From: Pseudarthrobacter sp.
Lineage (GTDB): Bacteria; Actinomycetota; Actinomycetes; Actinomycetales; Micrococcaceae
Direction of reading: 5' to 3'
DNA: 17,619 nt
Assembly (NCBI GenBank): GCA_013362385.1
Contig: JABFWC010000214.1
Span: forward strand, 1 to 17,619
Positions within the stretch are counted from its first letter, which is position 1, and each line of letters opens with the position of its first letter. This document shows, one piece after another, positions 7,567 through 14,837 of the stretch. The position numbers and the translations under genes are program-made. The notes below the pieces were generated by a model that was given only the letters and a program-made list of their open reading frames with translations, was not told the DNA's origin and did no database searches.

Positions 7567-9711
7567 TCATTCCTGCTGGTGGTGGTCCGGGCCGAGGGCA
7601 AGGCGCAGCCGGGCCAGCAGGTCGGACCGGTTTTCCGCGCCGAGGCGGCGGCGGATCCGTGCGATGTGGTGCTCTGCTGTCCGGGGAGAGATGTAGATGG
7701 CCTCCCCGATCTCCCGGTAGGTCTTCCCCTCAAGCACCAGCCGGGCCACTTCCTTCTCCCGCTCACTCAAGCCCGACGCGTCCTGCTGTCCGCTGCTTCC
7801 AGCGGCGTCCACCGCCGCACTCCCCCGGGCAGCGGCCGTGCGCGTCCCCGCACTCGCCGGATTGCCTTGCGGGTGGAGCTCCCTGGCGCAGGAGAGCAGG
7901 CGCATCATGTCCCTGCGCTCGTCGGCGCGGGCAGCGGCGTGCCCTGCCAGCCGCGCACCTTCCCACGGCATTCCCACGGCCGCCAGCCCGCGCGCTGCCG
8001 CTTCCACGTCGGCCGGCCTGAGCCGCCCGGCGAGCACCGAAACCCAGGCCTTGCCCGCGGCGGCAAAAACCGCGGCCAGATGGTTGTGTGCCGAGGCCCT
8101 CGCCAGCGCCGCCGCGTGCGGGGCGAGCTCTGCCGGGCTTTCACCCAGGAGCGCGGCCTGGACGGCGGCCCAGTGCAGCGGGACTGACCACAGCAAAGGC
8201 TCGCCCAGCCGGCCGAGCAGCCGCCAGGCCTCTTCGATGTGGTGCGCCACGCGGCGGGTGTCACGCAACCGGGCGGCGGCGATCATCAGCTCGCCCCAGG
8301 GCAGCAGGCCGTAGAGGTCCACCGAGGTATGCAGCATGGCCTCCCGCGCGCGCTCCCACGAGCGGAGGAGCTCGGGGACATCGCCGTTCCTGCGGGCCAG
8401 TCCGACCTCCAGGGCAGCGCACAGGATCTCGTCCCGAGGGACCAGCGGCCAGTGGTTCGTCTTGGCTGCCTCGGTGGCCGCGAGCCGGGCGTCCTCGAGC
8501 TTGTCCTGCATCATGGATGCCCAGCCCTGCAGCAGGAGGAGCCTGGGCTGGGCCGCATTGCCACCCTGGTTGGCGGCAGCCGCAGCCCGGCAGACGGTTT
8601 CCGCCAGGTGCGGCTCACCGCTGTGCATGGCCAGCAGGGCTGCCAGCGCGGCGGGAGTGTCAGCCAGCGGCAGCGCCACGGCCGCCGAGTTCAGCATGTC
8701 CGAGGCATGGATCAGCACCGGAATGCCCTCCTGCGGATGATCGCCCAGGGAAGCCAGGACACCCCGGCCTGTCTGCGCCAGGGCAGCTGCCAGCAATGTG
8801 GGCGAGGCAGGCGGCGCATCCGGCCGGAAGAATGCAGCCGCGCCTTCCCGGTCGCCGGAACCGGCCAAGGCGACGACGGCGAGCGGCGCGGATGATCCGA
8901 TCCGCTCGGCGCCGAGCCATCTGTAGACGTCCGCTGCGCGCGCCAGCATGCCGCGCTGGGCCCAGACGGAGGCGGCCACGTCCGCGCCGCGGCCCAGGTC
9001 GGGTGGGTTGGTACGGACCAGGAGGCTGTCGATGATCCGGGCGGCGCCGTCCAGGTCACCTTCCCCGGACGCGGCCTGTGCGCGCCGCGCCGCGGTCCGT
9101 ACGGGATCCGCACCGGCCAGCAGCGCCTCATCGTAAAGCTGGAGGGCCAGCGCGGGGTCATACTCCAGCACGCCGTCACCGGCTTCTTCAAGCTCGGCCG
9201 CGACGCGGGGATCGGCGAGACCGCCCCTGGCGAGCTCACGGGCAAGGCTGCCCAGCGGCTGACCGGCCGAAGCAAAGACCGATACAAGCTCGCGCTCAAG
9301 GGCGTGTTTCTTGGCCACCGGCGTGACGGCGAGCAAGGCATGCCGTACGGTGCCCACCACGGTGCCGTCCGGCCTGAGGAGGCCGGTCGCCTCGGCGCGT
9401 TCCACGAGCTCGTCAAGGCTCTCCACCGAGCCGTTGCTGATCCTGTTTTGCAGGTCAGCGGGCAGCGGCCCGGGCAGGGCGAACCCGACAGAGAGGGCCA
9501 GGAGCAGCTCCCGCAACGCGGCGCTGACACCCTTCAACTGCCGGGACATCAGCTCGGCAGTGTGCGGCGGCTGCCCGTAGCGGTCCAGCTCCCCGTGATG
9601 GTCCAACTCCCCGTGGCCGTCCAGGTCACGGCGACGGTCCAGTTGCCCGTGGCGGTCCAGGTCATTGCGCAACGATGCGGCTTGGTTCGGGGGCTGGAGA
9701 TGCCCGTCCAT
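7567..9711 (-). CDS. LuxR-family transcriptional regulator with TPR-like body
   Basis: A 714-residue regulator. The C-terminus (about 648-707) is a LuxR/NarL helix-turn-helix: LSEREKEVARLVLEGKTY, then REIGEAIYISPRTAEHH and the recognition helix IARIRRRLGA. The body (about 55-620) is Ala/Leu-rich helical repeat sequence like the TPR region of MalT/LAL regulators, but I see no Walker A (GxxGxGKT) or Walker B, so the STAND ATPase module appears to be absent. Residues about 15-46 form a hexapeptide repeat. The ATG at 9711 follows the hsp70-like stop as TGACATG, suggesting coupling; an alternative ATG at 9549 would remove the repeat. In mycobacteria iniBAC is controlled by IniR (Rv0339c), a larger LuxR-type STAND protein, so this is a plausible regulator of the genes downstream. 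Confidence 0.85.
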   Translation of the reverse strand: MDGHLQPPNQAASLRNDLDRHGQLDRRRDLDGHGELDHHGELDRYGQPPHTAELMSRQLKGVSAALRELLLALSVGFALPGPLPADLQNRISNGSVESLDELVERAEATGLLRPDGTVVGTVRHALLAVTPVAKKHALERELVSVFASAGQPLGSLARELARGGLADPRVAAELEEAGDGVLEYDPALALQLYDEALLAGADPVRTAARRAQAASGEGDLDGAARIIDSLLVRTNPPDLGRGADVAASVWAQRGMLARAADVYRWLGAERIGSSAPLAVVALAGSGDREGAAAFFRPDAPPASPTLLAAALAQTGRGVLASLGDHPQEGIPVLIHASDMLNSAAVALPLADTPAALAALLAMHSGEPHLAETVCRAAAAANQGGNAAQPRLLLLQGWASMMQDKLEDARLAATEAAKTNHWPLVPRDEILCAALEVGLARRNGDVPELLRSWERAREAMLHTSVDLYGLLPWGELMIAAARLRDTRRVAHHIEEAWRLLGRLGEPLLWSVPLHWAAVQAALLGESPAELAPHAAALARASAHNHLAAVFAAAGKAWVSVLAGRLRPADVEAAARGLAAVGMPWEGARLAGHAAARADERRDMMRLLSCARELHPQGNPASAGTRTAAARGSAAVDAAGSSGQQDASGLSEREKEVARLVLEGKTYREIGEAIYISPRTAEHHIARIRRRLGAENRSDLLARLRLALGPDHHQQE
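9577..9666 (-). repeat. Five 18-bp tandem repeats coding xxLDxx hexapeptides
   Basis: Five imperfect 18-base units at 9577-9594, 9595-9612, 9613-9630, 9631-9648 and 9649-9666 share the core GTCCA. On the - strand they encode NDLDRH, GQLDRR, RDLDGH, GELDHH and GELDRY, each with central Leu-Asp. The repeat is in frame with the LuxR-type gene near its N-terminus. Copy number could vary between strains without a frameshift. Confidence 0.85.
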
Positions 9712-9712
9712 G

Positions 9713-11824
9713 TCAGGCCGCCGGAATGGTGGTCAGGGCCGTGTCACTGGCGGTCGCGGTGGATGCGGGGACGGAGGATTGCTCCGGGGTGGGCGTAGCC
9801 GTCGGGCCGCTGGTGGGCTCGGGGGCCGGTTCCGGGGACGTGGCCGGGTCCGTGGGGGCCGGGTCGGTGGCGGCCGGATCGGTCGGGGCCGGCGACGCTG
9901 TGGCAGGGTCGGTTGTGGTGGCCGGCTCAGGAGTTGCCGTGTCGGTGCCGGTCGTCGTCCCGCCCGGCGTCGCTTCAGGCGTACCGGAGTCGGTTGGCCC
10001 GGGCTGGCTGGCGCCGGCGGTTGGGGTACCGGGCCCCGTGGTGCCGGTGTCCGTGGGCGTGGCGGCATCCGTACCGCCCGACCCGCCCTGGGCGGAGTCG
10101 AGGACGACGCCGGTTCCCGTCCCGGCGGACCCGCCCGGCGAACCGGAGGCGCCGGTTCCGTCCGTCACGGCTCCGGCGGCCACGGCTCCGGCGGCGACGG
10201 CACCCTTTTCCGGGACGGATGCCTCGACCCCTGCCGGGACGTCTACCCGGTTCCGGCTGGCGCTGGCTTCGATGCCCGCCAGCGGCAGCGGCGCCAAGTT
10301 GCTAACGGCGGCAACCGGCCCGGCGGCGCCGTCCGCCTCGGCACTGGGCACGGTGGGATCCGCGGTGGGCCCGCCGTCGGACACGTCTGAGCCGCCGGTG
10401 GTGCTGGCACCCGCCTGCGGCACGAACACCGCGGTGAGATTGCCGAAGCCGTCCGGACTCTGCGCCGCGGTGGCGGTAAGGACCGTCAAGAGGGCCGCGG
10501 CAGCGGCGACGGCAGTCAGTCGCACGGTGGGCGTGGGGGCGTGGGCGCCCCGCTGCCGGTGCGCCCCGGCGGAAAGGCCTGCAAGGCTGACCGGTATTCC
10601 CGCCGGCGCCGAGGTCCGGCGGGACAAGCCGGGGCGCAGCGGGATCTCCGGTCCCGGCGCAGCCCCGGAAAGTCCGACGCCGGATCGGGTGCCTTCCCCG
10701 GCAGCCCCGGGTTCCGTCCCCGATGCGAGGGCGGCTGCTGCCTCGTGCTCGAGGAGGGCGGCCACAGCCGCCCCAAGGCAGATGGAGGACTTGGGGTCGG
10801 CGTCGACGGCGGTGGGCCGGTCCAGCTGTTCCGACACGAGCTGCGCCACCAGGGGGATGCGGGAGGACCCGCCAATCAGCAGCACCGCCGAGAGGTCTGC
10901 CGGCTCCAGCTGCAGCTGGGACAGCGATTGTTCCACGGCGTCCACGGTCTCGCGGAGCGGTTCCTCGATAAGTGCCTCGAAGTCGGCGCGGACCAGGCGG
11001 ACCTGCTGCTGGATTCCGGGGAGGAGCACCTGGATGCTGGCCTCACTGTCCGCGGACAGCGCCTCCTTGGCTTCCACGCACTCGCGTTGCAGCCTGCTCA
11101 GCGCGGACAGGACCGCAGGGTCCTGCAGGTCCAGGCCGGCAATGGCGTCGCCGGTGTGGCTGGCGACGTAGCGGAAGACTGCGGCGTCGAAATCCGCGCC
11201 GCCGAGGTCTTCGATCCCGTCGGGCCGCCCTGCCAGTTCGAAGCGGCTGCTGCCGGTCTTCCGGAGCACGGCAGTGTCGAAGGTGCCCCCGCCGAGGTCG
11301 TACACGGCGATGGTGCTGCCGTCCTCCACCCGCACCTGCGAGGCGTAGTGCAGTGCGGCGGCAACGGGCTCGGAAAGGAGGGTGACCTCTGCCAGGCCGT
11401 GGGCGGCGAGGGCGTCCCGGATGACGGAGAGCCGGTGGTTGCCCCAGGCCGCGGGGTGGGTCAGGTAGATGGCCGACGCGGGTTCACCCTCGCGTTCGGC
11501 CGCGCGGTCGGCCACCCAGCGCGCCATGGTGGCGAAAACGTCCTCGGGGGAAACGGTTAGCCGGCCGAGGGAGAAGGGAACGTCGTCACCGATCCGGCGC
11601 TTGAATTCGCGTACCACCCGGGTTGGTGCATCCAGCCAGCGGCGTTCGGCAGCTTCCCCCACGAGGACGGGACCCTCCTCCGGGTAGTACACCACGGACG
11701 GCACAGAGGTTCCCCGGAGGCCCAGCGGCAGGCACTCCGGAACAGGTGAAGCTCCCTGGTTGAAACGCACTACGGCGGCCGCCGTGAAACTGGTCCCGAC
11801 GTCAACGGCGAGAACGTAGCTCAT
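9713..11824 (-). CDS. Membrane-anchored Hsp70-type ATPase with extracytoplasmic tail
   Basis: A 703-residue protein. Residues 1-360 form an actin/Hsp70 ATPase fold: phosphate-1 VDVGTSFTAA (about 7-16), phosphate-2 VYDLGGGTFD (about 174-183), and the adenosine motif LLIGGSSRIPLV (about 315-326). The usual DnaK linker and beta-sandwich substrate domain are missing. A basic linker (about 398-435) leads to one hydrophobic helix (about 434-454), then about 240 residues rich in Pro, Thr, Ala, Ser, Gly and Asp. Basic residues before the helix predict the ATPase inside and the tail outside. The ATG at 11824 has GAGG 5 bases upstream; an ATG at 11869 is in frame but lacks that support. One base separates it from the luxR-type gene. 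It is not a general DnaK; a sensor role is inferred. Confidence 0.88.
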   Translation of the reverse strand: MSYVLAVDVGTSFTAAAVVRFNQGASPVPECLPLGLRGTSVPSVVYYPEEGPVLVGEAAERRWLDAPTRVVREFKRRIGDDVPFSLGRLTVSPEDVFATMARWVADRAAEREGEPASAIYLTHPAAWGNHRLSVIRDALAAHGLAEVTLLSEPVAAALHYASQVRVEDGSTIAVYDLGGGTFDTAVLRKTGSSRFELAGRPDGIEDLGGADFDAAVFRYVASHTGDAIAGLDLQDPAVLSALSRLQRECVEAKEALSADSEASIQVLLPGIQQQVRLVRADFEALIEEPLRETVDAVEQSLSQLQLEPADLSAVLLIGGSSRIPLVAQLVSEQLDRPTAVDADPKSSICLGAAVAALLEHEAAAALASGTEPGAAGEGTRSGVGLSGAAPGPEIPLRPGLSRRTSAPAGIPVSLAGLSAGAHRQRGAHAPTPTVRLTAVAAAAALLTVLTATAAQSPDGFGNLTAVFVPQAGASTTGGSDVSDGGPTADPTVPSAEADGAAGPVAAVSNLAPLPLAGIEASASRNRVDVPAGVEASVPEKGAVAAGAVAAGAVTDGTGASGSPGGSAGTGTGVVLDSAQGGSGGTDAATPTDTGTTGPGTPTAGASQPGPTDSGTPEATPGGTTTGTDTATPEPATTTDPATASPAPTDPAATDPAPTDPATSPEPAPEPTSGPTATPTPEQSSVPASTATASDTALTTIPAA
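9843..9902 (-). repeat. Four 15-bp repeats coding TDPAx pentapeptides
   Basis: Units at 9843-9857, 9858-9872, 9873-9887 and 9888-9902 are imperfect copies beginning GCCGG. On the - strand they encode a run of TDPA-type pentapeptides in the predicted outside tail of the hsp70-like protein, the last unit being degenerate. Such Pro/Thr repeats typically form extended wall-spanning stalks. Confidence 0.7.
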
Positions 11825-11886
11825 GGGTACCTCGGAAAAGGCTGGTGTTTCGCCTGCAAGCTTCATCACAGGGGAACGTCACCAAC

Positions 11887-11925
11887 GTAGCATTACCGGG
11901 TTCCCGGGAACACCCCTGTTGCTAC
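11887..11925. promoter_or_regulatory. Nested palindrome upstream of the hsp70-like gene
   Basis: GTTCCCGGGAAC (11900-11911) is a perfect 12-base palindrome. It is nested within a second pair of arms, GTAGCA (11887-11892) and TGCTAC (11920-11925), with almost the same centre. It lies 63-101 bases upstream of the hsp70-like start, where an operator would be expected for the block at 3060-11824. On the coding (-) strand, GGTAATGCTACG just downstream of the core offers a weak -10-like sequence. No -35 is clear. Confidence 0.5.
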
Positions 11926-11947
11926 ATCGAATGGTTTTTTGTGGGCG

Positions 11948-11968
11948 CCGCCGTGCCGTGTGCGGCGG
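11948..11968 (-). terminator. Candidate hairpin terminator after ccsB
   Basis: CCGCCG (11948-11953) and CGGCGG (11963-11968) form a 6-bp GC stem with a 9-base loop, about 50 bases beyond the ccsB stop in its direction of transcription. A smaller hairpin with GCCCTG/CAGGGC arms is at 11993-12006. Neither is followed by a T-run on the - strand, so termination is only suggested by position between two - strand units. Confidence 0.3.
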
Positions 11969-12015
11969 TCCGCATCATCCGGGCTGCAGGAAGCCCTGTC
12001 CAGGGCCCGACCGGC

Positions 12016-13086
12016 TTAGAGGCCGGAGTAGGAGTGCAGGCCGTTGAAGAACGTGTTCACGATGGTGAAGTTGAAAATCACGCACAGGTAGCCGACGATC
12101 GACAACCAGGCAGCGCGCGTTCCCGTCCAGCCGCGGGTTGCACGGGCGTGCAGGTAGCCGGCGTAGACCACCCAGATGACGAAGGTCCAGACTTCCTTGG
12201 TGTCCCAGCCCCAGAACCGCCCCCAGGCCTTTTCCGCCCAGATGGCGCCGAACATCAGGGTGAAGGTCCACCCTATGAAGGCGATCGCGTTGATGCGGTA
12301 GGACAGGTTCTCCAGGCTCAGCGCGGACGGTACCAGGCGCATGAAGCCGAGCTTGTCCGTGCCGCCGGCAGCAACCGTCTTCTGCCGGTGCGACTGGACC
12401 AGCTGCAGGGCGGACATGGCGAACGTCAGGGTAAACAGTGCCGAGGACAGCACGGCGATGGAAACGTGGATGACCAGCCAGTAGCTCTGCAGCGCGGGCA
12501 CCAGGTGCCCGACGGGGGTCCAGAAGGCCACTGATGCGGCCACCAGCATGATGATCACCAGGCCGACGACGAACGTGCCGAGGAAGCGCAGGTCGCGGCG
12601 GACGAGTGAAAGCAGGAAGACGACCGCCACCAGGAACGCGCCGGTGGTCAGGAATTCGTACATGTTGCCCCACGGCACGCGGCCGGCGCCAACCGCGCGG
12701 GTGACCACTCCGGCCCCGTGGATGGCGGCAGCCAGCACCGTCAGCGCAACGGCAACGCGGGCCGGAACCCTGCGCTCGGCTGCGTACTTCATGTCTCCGT
12801 CTGCCGTCGCGGCACCTCCGGCGCCGGGACCTGCCTTGCTGGACGACGACGGACGTTCGGCACGGTCGGCAGGCCCGGCGAGGCGGGACCCGGCAGAGCC
12901 CGCGGCCACCGGGACCCTGGCTGCGGATACGGCCTGTGCCGCCTTAAGGTCCACCGCGCGCAGCGCCTTGCTGCTCTTGGCCAGGTCCCAGGCGAAGGCG
13001 ATGAAGGCCACCGTGTAGGTCCCTGCCGCCAGCAGCATGAAGAGTTCGCTGTACTGGCCCATGGTTTCGTTGATTCCGAATGGCAT
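12016..13086 (-). CDS. ccsB: Cytochrome c biogenesis protein CcsB (CcsA/ResC family)
   Basis: Integral membrane haem-handling subunit of System II cytochrome c maturation, which presents haem to apocytochrome on the outer face. It has 356 residues. The tryptophan-rich WWD signature, WGRFWGWDTKEVWTF, is at about 288-302. Candidate haem-ligand histidines flank it: His207 (LVIHVSIAVLS) and His351 (NGLHSYSG), with His123 and His313 in helices. Helix 1 (about 14-34) is separated from the rest by a roughly 75-residue low-complexity loop rich in Ala, Ser, Pro and Gly (about 50-105), which is longer than the function needs. The ATG overlaps the resB stop in TAATG (13084-13088). It is the last gene of the operon and works as a complex with ResB. 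Names CcsA, CcsB and ResC are used interchangeably in different genomes. Confidence 0.95.
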   Translation of the reverse strand: MPFGINETMGQYSELFMLLAAGTYTVAFIAFAWDLAKSSKALRAVDLKAAQAVSAARVPVAAGSAGSRLAGPADRAERPSSSSKAGPGAGGAATADGDMKYAAERRVPARVAVALTVLAAAIHGAGVVTRAVGAGRVPWGNMYEFLTTGAFLVAVVFLLSLVRRDLRFLGTFVVGLVIIMLVAASVAFWTPVGHLVPALQSYWLVIHVSIAVLSSALFTLTFAMSALQLVQSHRQKTVAAGGTDKLGFMRLVPSALSLENLSYRINAIAFIGWTFTLMFGAIWAEKAWGRFWGWDTKEVWTFVIWVVYAGYLHARATRGWTGTRAAWLSIVGYLCVIFNFTIVNTFFNGLHSYSGL

Positions 13087-14837
13087 TACTGGTCCTTTTC
13101 GGGCCCGGCGGGGCCTGCTGGGGTGGTGACGGAGCCTGGCGCGTTATCGGCGGAGCCTGCGACATTATGGCCCGTCGGGCTGGGAGTTTGCTGGGACGGG
13201 CCAGTACCTTCGGCTGCGAGCTGCCACTCTTCGGAGAGCAGCTTCCGCAAGGCTGCCGCTTCCCCGGCGAGCCGGTGATCCTCGCCGCGGGCCAGGAGTC
13301 CGTATTCCACCATCGTGCGCCCGTCATCGGCGGTGCCGGTGCGTACCCAGGCGCGCCTGCGGTTGACGTAGAGCGAGAGGATCAGTCCGGCCACCGCGAT
13401 GAGGGCGAACACCAGGGCGGACACTTGTCCGGGGTTGTGGTGGATGTCCACGCCGATGTAGCGCTTGACGCCGTCGAAGCTGATGGTGCCCTTGCCGTCC
13501 GGCAGCGTGTACGTGGCGCCCGGAGTCAGGGTGATGCCCTTGGTCGGCAGGTTGCGCGCGTTCAGCGGGGTGAGCTTCTTGATGTCCAGTTCGAAGACGT
13601 TCTGCGGGGACCCGGCGTCCAGGCCGAGGTCGCCGTAGTACGAGTTCAGGGACAGCTGGGGGTTGAAGAGCTCCGGATCCGCACTGAAGGACACGCCCTG
13701 CTCGGTGACGAACGCCGTGGGAAGGAAGAACCCGGCGAATCCGAGCTGGTCGGGCTTGGCATCGGGGACCTTGATGACCACCGAAGAGTAGTAGTTCTGG
13801 CCCTGCAGCTTGGCCACCACCGGCCCCTGCATGGCTACGTTGCCGTTGCCGTCGCGGATGGTCACCACCGGGGCATACCCGTTTCCGGTGAGGTAGATGC
13901 TGGTCCCGCCCAGGGTCACGGGATCGTTGACCTTCAGGATCTCCTGCTTCGCCGGAGCGTCCGGGTTTTCCTTCGTGGTCACCGTGGCGGCGAAATCGAT
14001 GGGCTGGCCGAACTTGCCTTTGGATTCGCGGTCGAAGGTGATGTTGAACTTGTCCAGCTGGAGCGAGTACGGCTGCAACTGGCTGGACTGGAAATTGGTG
14101 CCCGGATTGAACTGGTCGTAGCCCACCAGGGTGTTTACGAAGGTGTCGCCTTCCACCAGGATGCGCTGGCCGCTGTAGCCGAACAGGCCGCCGATGGCTA
14201 CTGACACCAGCACGCCGATGAGGGACGTGTGGAAGACGAGGTTGCCCACTTCCTTGAGGAAGCCGCGTTCGGCACCCAGGGACGGGAGGGCGCCGTCGGC
14301 GTCCCTGACCTCCACGCGGTAGCCGCGTTTCCGCAGCACCCCGGCGGCACTGTTGATGGCCTCCGACGCCGGGATCCCGGCGTCGGACGGAATCACCAGG
14401 GTGCCGTATTCGGGAACCCGGGAGAGGCGCTGGGGCGTACGCGGCGGCTGGGAGCGCATGGCCTTGTAGTGCGCGATGGCGCGCGGCACCACGCAGCCGA
14501 TTAGCGAAATGAAGAGCAGGAGGTAGATCGCGGAGAACCACGCGGAGGAGTAGACGTCGTAGAGCTGCACGGAATCGAGGAGCTTGCCGTAGTCCGGGTG
14601 GTCCTTGATGTACTGGGTCACCGTGGCCGGGTTGGCGGGCCGCTGCGGGAACAGCGAGCCGGGGACCGCGGCGACGGCCAGGAGCAGCAGCAGGAAAAGC
14701 GCCGTGCGCATGCTGGTCAGCTGGGTCCAGGCCCAGCGCAGCATGCCCCTGGCGCCGAGGGCGGGCAGGGCCGCGCCGGCTTTCGCCTCCGCGACCGGGG
14801 CGGATTGCTTCTTCTTTACCTTCACACGCTCGCTCAT
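13086..14837 (-). CDS. resB: Cytochrome c biogenesis protein ResB
   Basis: The second System II core subunit, 583 residues. Two helices near the N-terminus (about 45-63 and 99-117) are followed by a third at about 197-217 (GNLVFHTSLIGVLVSVAIGG) with a conserved-type His. A large outside domain follows (about 225-475), then a last helix (LVFALIAVAGLILSLYV) preceded by GVDIHHNPGQ, whose histidines are candidate haem ligands. The C-terminal 70 residues are a Pro/Gly/Thr-rich tail. The frame stays open far upstream into ccdA, but the start is placed at the ATG at 14837: it overlaps the ccdA stop as TGATG, and the protein then begins with a basic MSERVKVKKKQ segment. It forms the membrane complex with CcsB. 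Confidence 0.93.
   Translation of the reverse strand: MSERVKVKKKQSAPVAEAKAGAALPALGARGMLRWAWTQLTSMRTALFLLLLLAVAAVPGSLFPQRPANPATVTQYIKDHPDYGKLLDSVQLYDVYSSAWFSAIYLLLFISLIGCVVPRAIAHYKAMRSQPPRTPQRLSRVPEYGTLVIPSDAGIPASEAINSAAGVLRKRGYRVEVRDADGALPSLGAERGFLKEVGNLVFHTSLIGVLVSVAIGGLFGYSGQRILVEGDTFVNTLVGYDQFNPGTNFQSSQLQPYSLQLDKFNITFDRESKGKFGQPIDFAATVTTKENPDAPAKQEILKVNDPVTLGGTSIYLTGNGYAPVVTIRDGNGNVAMQGPVVAKLQGQNYYSSVVIKVPDAKPDQLGFAGFFLPTAFVTEQGVSFSADPELFNPQLSLNSYYGDLGLDAGSPQNVFELDIKKLTPLNARNLPTKGITLTPGATYTLPDGKGTISFDGVKRYIGVDIHHNPGQVSALVFALIAVAGLILSLYVNRRRAWVRTGTADDGRTMVEYGLLARGEDHRLAGEAAALRKLLSEEWQLAAEGTGPSQQTPSPTGHNVAGSADNAPGSVTTPAGPAGPEKDQ

Noticed and set aside
9547..9549. ATG at 9549 as the start of the luxR-type gene
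   Set aside because: Possible, but it lacks a clear ribosome-binding site and would leave about 160 bases of repeat-bearing gap; the TGACATG junction at 9711 fits coupled translation better. Kept as an alternative, not the main call.
9577..9666. CRISPR-like repeats
   Set aside because: The 18-bp units are adjacent with no spacers, are imperfect, and are in frame with a coding gene.
9675..11171. A 498-codon + strand frame opposite the hsp70-like gene
   Set aside because: Its composition (Ala, Val, Ser, Pro, Gly runs) mirrors the repetitive codons of the real gene, and there is no recognisable domain. High GC content produces such long antisense frames.
11931..11968. T-run plus GC hairpin as an intrinsic terminator
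   Set aside because: The TTTTTT (11935-11940) precedes the hairpin on the + strand, so in the - strand direction of ccsB it is an A-run after the stem; the classical pattern is not met in either useful direction.
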